The translations under genes were made by a program, and so were the position numbers. Shown piece after piece: positions 17,117 through 27,500 of a stretch of 53,663 nucleotides of DNA. Positions within the stretch are counted from its first letter, which is position 1; every line of letters begins with the position of its first letter. Under the pieces are notes generated by a model, which saw only the letters and a program-made list of their open reading frames with translations, was not told where the DNA came from and did not search any database. The DNA is from Magnetococcales bacterium (lineage in GTDB: Bacteria > Pseudomonadota > Magnetococcia > Magnetococcales > JADFWT01): assembly GCA_015233785.1 (NCBI GenBank), contig JADFWT010000006.1:1-53663 (forward strand). Direction: 5' to 3'.

Positions 17117-18673
17117 TCATCCATCCCCGCGAAACTGCGCATCCAGCTCTGGACGCGGAACGTCATCCATGGCTTTCAGCTCTTCATAGAGCCCACCATA
17201 GGCCTTTTTCAGATCTTCTTTGTCGTAATAGGTGCGAATCCGTTCGGCAATAGCCTTTTGGCAGCGCTGAAACCAGCCGCGATTGGTCAGCAACTTCACC
17301 ACCTCCTCGGCCACCACCACCGGATTAGCCACCGGCGATATGGCGCCAGCCGGTCCCAAAGGGGGATCCTCATCCGAACGTCCCAGCAACATCTCACTAC
17401 AGGCCCCAACATCGGTAGAGACCGATGGAATACCAGCAGCGCCCGCTTCCAAAATCACCAATGGCTGTCCCTCACTGATGCTGGTCAACACCATCACATC
17501 CACATCGCCCAAATACTCCACCAGCTTCACCCGCCCGGTAAACTCTACCGTATCCTCAAGGGCCAGATACTGCACCAAATCCTGACACTCATCGAAATAG
17601 TCCTGGTCCTCATCCGTAGGCCCCATGATCCAGACCCGCACATTGCCCACCACCTCTTTGATCAGAGCGCAGGAACGCAGAAAGCTCTTGATATCCTTAA
17701 TCGGCACCACACGTCCAATCAGAGCAATGGTAGGGGGACGGTCGGGATCCTCATTGCGCTCAATGGCGGCAAAGGTCTGCCAATCGATACCGTTGGGAAT
17801 CGCCGACATTTTTTCGGGATTTGCCCCGTCGGCAATCTGGAACTTCTGGTTGCCCTCAAAAAGCGTGATGATCTTTTCGCACCCCTCGTAACACGCCACC
17901 GAATAGGTCTTGAATGCCCCAATCCAGAGGCTTTTGATATCCCGCACCGTGTCATCGATACTCAGGGTATCGCTGGGCCGCTCATAGAGCCAATCGGCCA
18001 TGGCGATCTCAATGCGCCGCTCATTGGTGTAAATACCATGCTCGGTGAGCATCACCGGCCTGCATGTCTCCAGCCGGGCCCGTGCCGAATAGAGACCCGC
18101 ATAGCCGGTAGAGACCGGATGATAAAGCCGCGCCTTGGGCAGGGGGGACAACAGCAGGGTAAAAAGATTCCCCAGCAAAAAACGCCAAGTCCAGAAGAAG
18201 TCCAAAAACGGCCCGTTGGGAATCAGCTCGTTATACATGCGAAGCATCAGCTTCCAAGCCGGTTTGGAATCGAGCAATACCGCCTGATTGAGCAGTGGGC
18301 GATGGGGGGCGATAATGCGAATAATCGCATCCAGAGAGGCCAGGGATCCGGTGAGCTGAAAGGCGATCAACGGCTTAAAGAGCCGGTCGAAAAAATCATC
18401 CGGCACCTTGACCTTGCGTCCCTGATAAAGCTTGGGAATCTTCTGCAACTCCACCTGGGTAATGCCGGTGACATTTTCCGGCACCTCGTAGCGCAGCTTG
18501 GTGTCCGGGTTGGGCGGCAAAATCGCCAACAGGTGGAATTTCAGGTGCGGCAGCGAGGTGATAATATCGTGCGTCCAACTGGAGACGCCCCCCGCCACAT
18601 AGGGGTAGGTGCCTTCAACCACCAGACAGACATCATTTTCAGGTTCCGACTCAAGCACTGGCTGGCTCCCCAT
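17117..18673 (-). CDS. pelF: PelF, cytosolic GT4 glycosyltransferase of Pel synthesis
   Basis: PelF polymerises UDP-activated amino-sugar on the cytoplasmic side for Pel. The N-terminal nucleotide-sugar fold begins EGTYPYVAGGVSSW, the PelF hallmark. The C-terminal donor-binding domain includes IGRVVPIKDIKSFL, VWIMGPTDED, EFTGRV and SISEGQPLVILEAGAAGIP, with the GT4 E-x7-E type signature. I chose the ATG at 18673, overlapping the end of pelE by 23 bases. An in-frame TTG at 18691 would add six residues. The length of about 518 is close to Pseudomonas PelF (507). Confidence 0.93.
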   Translation of the reverse strand: MGSQPVLESEPENDVCLVVEGTYPYVAGGVSSWTHDIITSLPHLKFHLLAILPPNPDTKLRYEVPENVTGITQVELQKIPKLYQGRKVKVPDDFFDRLFKPLIAFQLTGSLASLDAIIRIIAPHRPLLNQAVLLDSKPAWKLMLRMYNELIPNGPFLDFFWTWRFLLGNLFTLLLSPLPKARLYHPVSTGYAGLYSARARLETCRPVMLTEHGIYTNERRIEIAMADWLYERPSDTLSIDDTVRDIKSLWIGAFKTYSVACYEGCEKIITLFEGNQKFQIADGANPEKMSAIPNGIDWQTFAAIERNEDPDRPPTIALIGRVVPIKDIKSFLRSCALIKEVVGNVRVWIMGPTDEDQDYFDECQDLVQYLALEDTVEFTGRVKLVEYLGDVDVMVLTSISEGQPLVILEAGAAGIPSVSTDVGACSEMLLGRSDEDPPLGPAGAISPVANPVVVAEEVVKLLTNRGWFQRCQKAIAERIRTYYDKEDLKKAYGGLYEELKAMDDVPRPELDAQFRGDG

Positions 18674-19838
18674 CGGCAACGACCTGATCAACGCTCAGCT
18701 CTCCGGCCCAGAACTGCACCGTCTCAATGACCTGCATATTGCCATCCTCGCCAATCTCCCGAACATGGGCCAGATAGCCCCTGGCAGCCTCTTCCAGATC
18801 GTTATGGCGCCCCAAAAGAAACAGGCTCTCCATGTACCACATGCGCATCTGAGTTACAGCCCCCTCATGGGTAGCCAGCGGCTCCAAAAAGTCAGCCGCC
18901 TCCTGCACCAGATCCCGCCGCATAAGATTGCGTCCCACCGCCAATTGCACCCTTGTATCGCCCGGCTTCAGCTCCAAATAGTGGCGATAGACCTGAATGG
19001 CCTGGTCACGATTCTCCCGCTCCCGCACATCATCAAGAATGCCGGTAAAGGCGTAATCGTCATAATGACGCGCCAGTTCAAGCAGGAACTCCGGGTCGTT
19101 GGGCCGTAATTTCTGCTCCTCTTCCAGCTTCATGGTACGTTCAAGAAAACGATTCTCCAGATGGGTGATGGCGGTGGCAGCCTGCACTCGCACGGCATTA
19201 TCCTGATCCAACAGCGCCTGCTTCAATACCGGCGCGTAACGAGGCTGAAACTGTTTTAGCGCCATGGCGATCATGGCCTGCTTTTGACTCTGCTCGCCAT
19301 ACTTCAACACATCGGCAAACGGCATCACCGAGCCACTGCGCCCCTCCTGAGCATCCATATCCAGCTTCTCGGCCAGAATTTCGGCATCACCGGTCTCCTC
19401 CTCGGGAAACAGGGCGCTGAACCACTCTTCGGCGGGTCGCGTATAGCGCCGATAACGCATATCCAACCAAAAGGTGAAAAGTGCGCCAATGGGACCGCCC
19501 GGCCCCAAGAAGGTGGTGCTGATGGTCAAAAATGCACACCAACCCCAGCTACAGAGCGTCTTGCGCATCAGAAGCGTGACAATCAGCAGCAACAACGCCA
19601 ACGAAGCATGAACACCCATAGCCACCATACGGCCAATGGCACCGCCCACATAAAGGCCAAACAGCCCGCTCTCCACCATGGTGGAGATAATGGCTGCGAT
19701 GGGAAAAACCAGTACGCACCCCTTCTGCTTCCAACTGATAGTTTTTAAGCGCTCCTCATCCTCGGCAGCTCTCTCAGCAGCGCTAAGATCTTGGGACTCC
19801 TCGTCCTCCCCTTCGGCTGGTTTTTTGTCATCGGCCAT
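18651..19838 (-). CDS. pelE: PelE-like membrane protein with TPR repeats
   Basis: This is an inner-membrane scaffold of the Pel synthase. After an acidic N-terminal stretch of about 35 residues come two or three hydrophobic segments (about 42-62, 68-95 and 100-125). A soluble part then has HEAT/TPR-like helical repeats (AVRVQAATAITHLE, FLLELARHYDDYAF, QVYRHYLELKPGDTRVQLAVGRNLM). Position between pelD and pelF and the two-part layout match PelE. Sequence conservation of PelE is low in general, so the call rests partly on gene order. It starts two bases after the pelD stop. Confidence 0.85.
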   Translation of the reverse strand: MADDKKPAEGEDEESQDLSAAERAAEDEERLKTISWKQKGCVLVFPIAAIISTMVESGLFGLYVGGAIGRMVAMGVHASLALLLLIVTLLMRKTLCSWGWCAFLTISTTFLGPGGPIGALFTFWLDMRYRRYTRPAEEWFSALFPEEETGDAEILAEKLDMDAQEGRSGSVMPFADVLKYGEQSQKQAMIAMALKQFQPRYAPVLKQALLDQDNAVRVQAATAITHLENRFLERTMKLEEEQKLRPNDPEFLLELARHYDDYAFTGILDDVRERENRDQAIQVYRHYLELKPGDTRVQLAVGRNLMRRDLVQEAADFLEPLATHEGAVTQMRMWYMESLFLLGRHNDLEEAARGYLAHVREIGEDGNMQVIETVQFWAGELSVDQVVADGEPASA

Positions 19839-19840
19839 GG

Positions 19841-21262
19841 TCAGGACGCTTCTTCCTGAGGACGATGCAGAACCTGAACCGAGAAGTCAAAATGGGCCTC
19901 GGGAACCACGCTATGAACATGCTCTTCAATGGCCTCATCAAGCTTGCTCAGCACAATATCCATATGCTTCTCCGGCGTTGCGGGGAGCAAAATGGCAAAC
20001 TCGAAGCCAGGACGCTGATAGTCGAAGGCCATGTCCGTATTACGAAATACGACCTCGGTGGCCTTACTGATGGCCTTGGGAACCAGTTTCAGTTGATCGC
20101 GGGAGATATCTTCGGAGTTGTCCAGACGGATCACCAGCAGGCACACCTCAAACTTGAGGCGACGCCCAAGGGCCACGATGAACTGGGTCTGCTTGGGCAA
20201 AAAGCCGTAGGAAAAAAGCTGGTGATCGGAATTGGTAACCCGGTCCCCTTCAGCATCCTGAAATGCAGCAGCATTGACATAGGCTGCTCCAACCCACTCG
20301 CAGAGCACCTTGAAGTTCTCTACCGTGCTGAGATTGAAGTCCATAAAACCAAGCTTTTCCACCTTCAGCATGCCGACCACGGCATTGGTCTCGCGGTTGA
20401 TCAGCGGACCGGCCATCAGGCTGTCTTCCTCCCGAAGCGCCGGACGGGCACTGGCATCGGAAGCAATCAAAAAGCGCTGCTGACCGATCACCTCCTGATA
20501 GAGTATGTGCTTGGAATCGAGAGTGGCGTTATAGGTATCCCCAGTGACCCACCCCTCTTTTAAATGGGCCTTGAGGGTATCCTCTTCCAGCAGGAAAACG
20601 GAGAATTTCTGCGGCCCCAAAGTGGAACGCACCATCTCGGCAGCCCCGGATATCACCTGGGCAGGATCCAACTGCTCCATGGCCTTGGCTGCCTTGTAGG
20701 CTGTCACTACGGTGCGCATCTGCCCGGCAATTCGCCCTTCCAGATCACTCTTTACCTTGCTCAACTGGGCATAGGCTTTGGTGATGGTCTCTTCACGCTC
20801 CTGGCTATCGAGGGCCTCTCTGCGAAGATCATCCCGCTCGACAATATGCCGGGTACGCAGCTCTCCCAATACCACCGCCGCTGCAAACCACATCAACGGT
20901 CTGTGCAGCAGATCGAACAGATAGGTAAACTCATCCTGAGTAAGGGAGCGCTCCGGGACATTGCCCACCATCAGAAACAGCGAGGCCACCACCGCCGCCA
21001 GCAGCCCATCGCCCGTGCCGTACTGTACCGAGAGCAGCAGTACTGGAATCCAGAACGGATGGGGTGATACCGATATGAAACGCTCGCCCATCATGAAAAA
21101 ATAGTCGAGCAGCACCGGCACACCCATCAGAACCAGCATCTCAATCATAGCGGTCGCACGAAAGCCCAGAATCTTCATTCCGGGCTTTCGTGCAGCTGCT
21201 TTTGATATTTCGGCGGTTTCTTCGCTGTCCGCCTTTTCGTCCGTTACCGCGTTTTGCGTCAC
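19841..21262 (-). CDS. pelD: PelD, c-di-GMP receptor of Pel synthesis
   Basis: PelD is the inner-membrane regulator that activates Pel polymerisation when c-di-GMP binds. About four N-terminal helices (about residues 30-130) are followed by a signalling coiled coil (about 135-170), a GAF domain (about 185-330) and a degenerate GGDEF domain (about 340-465). The active GGDEF motif is lost (PGFEF), while RNTD at about 407-410 fits the RxxD inhibitory-site motif used by PelD to bind c-di-GMP. It starts with GTG at 21262, overlapping the pelC stop by four bases (GTGA). The length is 473, near Pseudomonas PelD (455). Confidence 0.93.
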   Translation of the reverse strand: MTQNAVTDEKADSEETAEISKAAARKPGMKILGFRATAMIEMLVLMGVPVLLDYFFMMGERFISVSPHPFWIPVLLLSVQYGTGDGLLAAVVASLFLMVGNVPERSLTQDEFTYLFDLLHRPLMWFAAAVVLGELRTRHIVERDDLRREALDSQEREETITKAYAQLSKVKSDLEGRIAGQMRTVVTAYKAAKAMEQLDPAQVISGAAEMVRSTLGPQKFSVFLLEEDTLKAHLKEGWVTGDTYNATLDSKHILYQEVIGQQRFLIASDASARPALREEDSLMAGPLINRETNAVVGMLKVEKLGFMDFNLSTVENFKVLCEWVGAAYVNAAAFQDAEGDRVTNSDHQLFSYGFLPKQTQFIVALGRRLKFEVCLLVIRLDNSEDISRDQLKLVPKAISKATEVVFRNTDMAFDYQRPGFEFAILLPATPEKHMDIVLSKLDEAIEEHVHSVVPEAHFDFSVQVLHRPQEEAS

Positions 21263-22182
21263 GAACCATCCCCCGTCAACATGGCCATATCCCCGAGCCC
21301 CAACAGCTCAGGCGTCTCTTCATACAAGGTGATCTCGTCGATAATTCTGATCTCATCGACTTCATTATCCTGATACATCTCGGTGTCGTCCTGCACCTCT
21401 TTCATGGTTAAATCATCGGTCACGGGCAGCTCATCCATCACCACTTTTTCTGATTCATCGGTGCGCTTCATGGAAACCTCATCACCTGCGGCGATTCCCT
21501 GCATGTTCTCCTCCTCCAATTCCACCGAGGAGTCTTCCGTGCCCATGGGCTCATCATCATCATAGGATTCTGTGGCGACCGCTTCCATCTGTGGCCCTGG
21601 GCTGCGCATCATGATATTGACGGTACGCCGCACTGAACGCTGTGCCACATGCACCAAGCTATCCCGCTGCAAGAAACCGGAACCGATATCGGAACGGCTG
21701 GCACTCCAGATCACCTCACCATCGCCAACCCGCACCATACGCATGCTGAAACCAACCGCAGGCTCTTCCCGAAGGCCGTGCTGATAGGCGTACTCGGCGA
21801 CGCTACCGATGATCACCCCATCCACACCCAACATAGCGCCCACCTGACGGGCTACCGTGGAGTCGAACAGGCGGTTCATATCCACCTTTTTGGCGGCCAG
21901 AACCCGGCGCAGTTCACTCTCTTCCATCTGCAGAAACACCTGACGGGTGTACAGCTCTGCCGTCATGAGTTGGGAGACGATCACCCCGGCATTGGGATTA
22001 TCAGTCAAATTCTCAAACGGCAACACCGCTACCTTCAGACGAGGATCCGGGATGGCGTCCTTGTCAACAAAATGACGCCCTTCCCCACCCGCACAAGCGG
22101 AGAGCATGACAGCCAGTATGATCATTAAAAACAGAACCGCTGGGCCGGTCCGGTCAATCATGGATGCGCGGATTCCATTCAT
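21259..22182 (-). CDS. pelC: PelC-like outer-membrane lipoprotein with acidic C-terminal tail
   Basis: The signal peptide ends in the lipobox LSAC (about residue 30). The first 200 residues have the PelC/CsgG-like core: KVAVLPFENLTDNPNAG, SQLMTAELY, GVDGVIIGSVAEYAY, GDGEVIWSAS. PelC forms a ring at the outer-membrane inner face and guides the polymer to PelB. It is odd in length: 307 residues against about 170 in Pseudomonas. The extra 100 C-terminal residues are very rich in Glu and Asp with few basic residues. It lies 105 bases after the barrel gene, with inverted repeats in that gap, and overlaps pelD by four bases. Confidence 0.87.
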   Translation of the reverse strand: MNGIRASMIDRTGPAVLFLMIILAVMLSACAGGEGRHFVDKDAIPDPRLKVAVLPFENLTDNPNAGVIVSQLMTAELYTRQVFLQMEESELRRVLAAKKVDMNRLFDSTVARQVGAMLGVDGVIIGSVAEYAYQHGLREEPAVGFSMRMVRVGDGEVIWSASRSDIGSGFLQRDSLVHVAQRSVRRTVNIMMRSPGPQMEAVATESYDDDEPMGTEDSSVELEEENMQGIAAGDEVSMKRTDESEKVVMDELPVTDDLTMKEVQDDTEMYQDNEVDEIRIIDEITLYEETPELLGLGDMAMLTGDGS

Positions 22183-22212
22183 AGCTTATCTCTCTCTAAC
22201 CTTCGTTACTAT

Positions 22213-22235
22213 TGTAAACATAATTCACATTGTGA
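22213..22235. promoter_or_regulatory. Overlapping inverted repeats upstream of pelC
   Basis: TGTAAACATAATTCACA (17 bases) is an imperfect palindrome. It overlaps a second one, TCACATTGTGA, with perfect 5-base arms. They lie 31-53 bases before the pelC start, in the only sizeable gap of the second half of the operon. This looks like a CRP/FNR-type or other dimeric operator, possibly with an internal promoter. The regulator is unknown. Confidence 0.35.
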
Positions 22236-22287
22236 CCCAAAATGTAAAAACTCCCGATTCGTCCCTTATCCCCGGTCTGCCCGGCGA

Positions 22288-24468
22288 CTAGTAGACATAT
22301 TTAATTCGAGAACCAAACAGGTTGAGAACCGAGTCAACACCATCTTGGTAGGTGTGTTCGTATTGATAGAACGCTTCAGCTTCCAGCTCCGCCAGCGGCT
22401 TATAGAGCATGTTGAATGTGGCGGACGGCTTACCGGTCTCGCCCTTGAAATCGTGGGCATACTGAAACAGCGCTCCACCTCTCAGATAATCAGTGAGGAG
22501 CGAAGACCATGCCAAACTGGCGGTATGGGTGTTTCTTCCCGTGAGCGGCATGGGGAAGAATCTGGCCCCAGCGCTGTTTGTCGCCTGCTTTTTGGTGATG
22601 ACATGCTCTTGGCTGATCTGATAGTTGGCGGTGAGATCCGGTCCCAACAGGTCATAACGCAACGACATCAAAAACTCCGAGGCCGATGCGGCAAAGTCGT
22701 ACCCTTTTACGCCATAGCGGTTATAGGAACCCGCCACGGTGCCGTACCATCCCCAGCCCAAAGGCTGCCGCATGTTCAGCTCCATCCGATCTCGCACACC
22801 CTCATCGGCGATGCCGCTCAACAGCCCCCAATAGGGCTCCCGGTAGCGACCAGAGGCGGTAACCTCCAGATCCAACAGATCAATGTCATAGTCGTAGCCC
22901 GCACCCACCACACCGCCATCATTCATGAACACGCGCATGGTACTGGCGCTGGTATCGCCATGATCAAAGCCATAGTAGACCTGACCTTTGCCCCCTTTGA
23001 AGTCCAACTGCTGCAAATCACCGCCAGCGCGCTGTTGGCTGTTGCTGCGTGATTCGTTCCACGACCAGTCAAAGCCCACCTCCCCATTACGATCCATGGG
23101 GTAGGCACCGCTGACATAGTAGGTACCGCGATCTTCATCATTGAGGCTGATGCCCTGACCGGTATAGCCTGCTTCAAAACTACGGCCATGGAGTTCACTG
23201 AGAGAGCTTTTGGCAAAGATGATATTGGGCTCGCCGGGCGCTTGGGCCAATGCACGGTTATAGAGCGCCAATCCCGACCGCCAACGCCCCAAATCTCGCT
23301 CCTGGGTACCAAGATCCTGAAGATACTCAACGGTTTTAGGAGCCTTCGCCAACACCTTGGAGACCTGAGCGCGGCCAGGAAAAATGCCTCCTGAATCCTT
23401 GGTCAGTCGTGCGGTTAGAAACTCCAGACGACGCGCTTCGGCCTTCTCCTGCTCAATCTGGGCCGCCTCTTTCTCTTCTGGAATGCGCATCTCAATCACC
23501 GTCTGTCGCCCATTGGCGGAGACGTCGAGGAGAATATCCGGGCGAATGGCGCGAATCAGAATGGCGTCGTAACCGTAGCGCACATCTTCCAACCAACCGT
23601 TGAGCGCCTTAATCATACTGCTCAAGTCCCGCACCACCATGGGACGATCAAAGCGCAACAGCACCTCGCGTCCATTGAACTCCGGCGTCACATTGACCGG
23701 CTTATCCCAATGCAGAATGATCCGTGCGCCCTGCCGATCCCGTTCGGTCTCAAAGCCGGGTCCGACCCCTTTAGGGACCAGAACGCTCTTGCCGCTATCG
23801 GCTAGCCGTTGGGCTGGTGGCTGCTTGGCAGCGGTTTCACTAGCCGTCTTCACAAGAAGTTCCCGGGCGGTTTTCCGGGGCGCCTCCTCTGCCCTGCGAA
23901 TGCTCTGGATGACGCGCTTTTGGGTGGGCTTATCCGCCGAAGAAGTGCTCTCTGTCTCTACCACATCCAACAGATCGACATTCTCAGTCAGGAGATGCTC
24001 CGAAGAGAGCGGCTCTGGAGGGGGTGGTTCCACACCGACCGTCACATCGGAGATGGACTCCGAAGGTGACGGTTCTTTGACGATTGATTCTCTACGGTTC
24101 AGATCAGGTAACTCGGCAGGCTCTACGGATGGCACCGATTTCCTGGAGAGCGGAATGGTGGTGACCGTTTCCGAAGGGAGCTGCTCCGCAGAACGCGCTT
24201 CCGGGGGAGGTGGGGCGGCAGGCTCCTTAAACAGCAAGGCAATATTCTGGCCGAGCAGCTCCGAGGATGGGTGATCCATGGACGCCGATGCCATCATGAA
24301 ACGCGACTGTGACACAGATCGATCCACCATGGTCACATTTGGCGGAAACTTGGCAGCCTCCAGATCGGCAACTACCATCTGAGCCGCCAGACAGAGCAGA
24401 GACAGAGGGACCAAACCCCGATATGGGGCTCCCTTACAACGTCTCTGGTGATCTTGGCGCTCTGTCAC
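22288..24468 (-). CDS. pelB: PelB C-terminal part as a separate protein: outer-membrane beta-barrel exporter
   Basis: The 726-residue protein has its own signal peptide (hydrophobic GLVPLSLLCLAAQMVV). A Ser/Glu/Pro-rich stretch follows (about 60-210), then a small beta domain (about 225-330), a TPR-like helix pair (about 360-420), and a C-terminal region of about 300 residues with alternating Gly and aromatic strands (GEVGFDWSWNES, GWGWYGTVAGSYNRYGVKGY). It ends in an aromatic residue (YVY), as outer-membrane barrels do. In Pseudomonas this barrel is the end of one PelB polypeptide; here it is a gene of its own. The start is GTG at 24468 with a weak purine-rich ribosome site. Its substrate would be the Pel chain. 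Confidence 0.83.
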   Translation of the reverse strand: MTERQDHQRRCKGAPYRGLVPLSLLCLAAQMVVADLEAAKFPPNVTMVDRSVSQSRFMMASASMDHPSSELLGQNIALLFKEPAAPPPPEARSAEQLPSETVTTIPLSRKSVPSVEPAELPDLNRRESIVKEPSPSESISDVTVGVEPPPPEPLSSEHLLTENVDLLDVVETESTSSADKPTQKRVIQSIRRAEEAPRKTARELLVKTASETAAKQPPAQRLADSGKSVLVPKGVGPGFETERDRQGARIILHWDKPVNVTPEFNGREVLLRFDRPMVVRDLSSMIKALNGWLEDVRYGYDAILIRAIRPDILLDVSANGRQTVIEMRIPEEKEAAQIEQEKAEARRLEFLTARLTKDSGGIFPGRAQVSKVLAKAPKTVEYLQDLGTQERDLGRWRSGLALYNRALAQAPGEPNIIFAKSSLSELHGRSFEAGYTGQGISLNDEDRGTYYVSGAYPMDRNGEVGFDWSWNESRSNSQQRAGGDLQQLDFKGGKGQVYYGFDHGDTSASTMRVFMNDGGVVGAGYDYDIDLLDLEVTASGRYREPYWGLLSGIADEGVRDRMELNMRQPLGWGWYGTVAGSYNRYGVKGYDFAASASEFLMSLRYDLLGPDLTANYQISQEHVITKKQATNSAGARFFPMPLTGRNTHTASLAWSSLLTDYLRGGALFQYAHDFKGETGKPSATFNMLYKPLAELEAEAFYQYEHTYQDGVDSVLNLFGSRIKYVY

Positions 24469-24588
24469 GAAACAGTCTCACTCTCTTGATTTCTGGTTTA
24501 ACGGCTCAAAACAATGGAGCCTTTATCAGATTAGAGAGTAAGCAATTACCAGACCACGCAACGTAATATTGTAACAAAACCGAAAAAC

Positions 24589-27500
24589 CTAACCAGAATA
24601 GGCGTTATCCAGCCTTTGCATGTTTAGATGACTCTGCCGATTCATAGGCGGACGACTCTTGAGAGGGAACGGTTGATTTCTTGGGGAGAGCCGCCGATCC
24701 GGCAACCGTCCGGTGATGGGCAATGGCTCCGCTTCCGGAACACTGGCCGGCATGTTGAGCACATTACGCGCCGCCCGTAAACGCCCGGTCTCAAGCAGCA
24801 GCTCCACATAATCCGCCCGCAGCCGCTTATCGTTGGGATGCTCCTTCAATAGCTGCTTGAACCCCTTCAACGCTTCGTTGGTGTTCTCCAGCCGCTGATA
24901 GATCCGCGTGCGGGTCATGCGTACCGTATAGGGCTTCTCCTTCAGAGCGGCAATCTTCTTCAGCGCCGCATGATAGAAGCTATCGGCCTTCTGCTTCTGC
25001 CCCCAAGACCAGAGCACCTCGGCTAGATAAAACTGGCTCTCGTAATCACCATCATAGCGTCGCAGGTAGCGCCCCAGATAGTTCTGCACTCCTTTCCAGT
25101 CGCCATCAAAAAAGGCCATGTAACCCAATCGTTTAAGGGCAACCTCATGATCCGGAACAAACGTCAGCGTCCGCCGGTAGGCCGCAGCGGCAATCTCCGG
25201 GAAGTTCTCCCCCTCCGCCAGACTGGCCAGATCGGCAAGCCGTTCCGGGCGCTGGGCTTTGGGAATCTCCTGGCGTAGCATCTGCGCCAGTAGGGTGGAG
25301 TTTTTACGTAGATGCTGAAGGCGCTTGAGATAGCCCATCATCTCGGGATCATCTTCCGGCGGCTTGGCGTTGCCGCTGAGAATTTTGGCCAGTTGCGCCA
25401 ATTTTTTGCGATCCTTCAGCTCGGGAATCGGCTTACGAATGGCCATAATCATCTGCGGCCCCTGACGCAACGAAGATAGCGCCTGGAGATAGACCTTCAA
25501 AATAGGACCGCCCTGCCCCGCTTTGGGCAGACGTTTAGCCGCCAACTCCGAAGCATGGAAGGCGTCCCCAGCCCCCACCAACATGCTTAACCACTGAGCC
25601 GCCTCTTTGTCACCACGAGCCTTTTTAGCCCGAGCGACGATCCAATTAAGTGCGGTCTCGTCCGGCCTTGGCCCCCAAAGATAGAGCAGTTGCTGCACCT
25701 CGGGGCTGTCGGGCGGCAGGCGAGTGGCCAAATTCTGGAAAATACGAGTTGCCGATTGAACCTGCTTTTTATCCAGCAGAAGAAAGGCGTGCTCACGAAG
25801 GTGCTTCTGCCACGCCTTACGATCTTTTTCGGTCTTTGCCTTAGACATCTGGGCCAGCAGCCACTGTTCAGTCTCCGGCCCCGGTTGATCGGCCATGGCA
25901 GCGATCAGGCCATTGACCTCATCGCTATCCGGTCCCGCCCCTTCAGCCAGAACCAGAAAAATCTCTTCGGCCCGATCCTTATAGCCGGTCTGCATAAAGA
26001 TGGTCGCGTAGGTCAGGTTCTCATCCGGGGTGGGATCGATGTGCCTGAGCCGCTGCTCCAAAAACAGCGCAATCTCCTCATCCGGTATGGCCTTGTCCCG
26101 CCAGGCGGCAATCAATACCGCCTCCAGAACCGCCCCCTCTTCACCAGCAATACTCAGCTCACCCAACGTCTGAATCTGCTCCAGCGCCAAAACCGGCTGA
26201 CCCGCTTCCGTGAGCACCCTGGCCAGCATCATCACCGATGGCTTGCCGGGATAGTGCTCCGCCAAACGGGTGGCCAAACTTGACGCCAGCTCAATACGCT
26301 CCACTTGAAGCGCTATACCGGTAAGATCCAAAAAACTCTGTTCCGCCAACTCCGGCGTCTCATCCACCCACTTGAGCACAGCGTCATCCTTGCCCGCCGC
26401 CGTCGCCAACATTCCCCAAAAATAGTCAACACCCGCTGTATTGCGTATCGGGCGAATCTTTTCAAATAACCCCAACCCCTCGGGAATATTCTCCGAACGG
26501 ATAAAGAACCAAGCCAGATCCTGAAGCATCCACTCCGGCATGGTGGGCAGATGGGCCACCTGTTGCAGACGGCGCATCCCCTCCTCCTTACGCCCAATGC
26601 GCACCATCAGCGAGGCGAGCCGGATGCGACCAGCATCATCCATGTTGCGGGCGCTGGAAGCCATCTCCAGCCAGCGGTCGACCTTCTCCATGTCATCGGC
26701 TCGATGGGCCATCTCAGCAGCCAGAATCGGATGACGATCCAGATACTCCGTTGGAACACGCTCCAGCAGCCAGACCGGTAGATCCTCATCCTGCTTGTCG
26801 TTGACCGAAAAGGTGATCAGATCGGTCATGGTGGACTCCGGCAATTGCTCGTAATCAATCCCCTCCAGGCTGAAACGCACCGAATCCGGCTGCTCCATGG
26901 CCACCGCCAACTCAACAAGATAGATGCGCTCCTGTCGGCCCAACTCTCCTTCGCCCAAACGACCAAACAGCTCATCAAGCATACGCTGGCCTCGACCAGT
27001 GGCAGCCGCAGCCTGCACCACCTCGGAGAGCAGGCCGTTGTTGGAGGCGGTCCGGTCGATCCACGGCTCCAGGAGTGTCCAAGCCATCTCCGGCTTGCCA
27101 CGGGTACGAAACAGCCGTGCCAGCTCCGTGGTAAAACCAAGATCCGGGCTCTCTTTCAACCATACGGTAGCCTCTTTGAGGGCCTCCTCATAACGCTTCG
27201 ACTCAAACAGCAGGTTGATCAAAAAACCGATGTGATCCTCCTCCATCTCTTGTGGGTGCCGGGAGCGCATACTCAACAGCGTCTGAGCCGCCTCCCCGAA
27301 CCGTTTTCGAGTGGCATAGAGCCGAGAGAGACCATCGTAACTGCGCGGCTCCTCAGGATAGAGCTTTACCATCTGCTCCAAAATCTTGATTTGATCGTCG
27401 TATTGACCATGAAAGTTGTAGAGATCCGACAGGGTTTGCAGCGACTCCTTGGTAGGATCCAAACGGGCCATCTCCTGGAGATTCGTGAGAAAATCTTCCG

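Noticed and set aside
16940-18730. 596-codon plus-strand frame opposite pelG/pelF
   Set aside because: It lies fully antisense to two genes with clear families, is rich in His, Gln and Arg as shadow frames are, and has no ribosome site.
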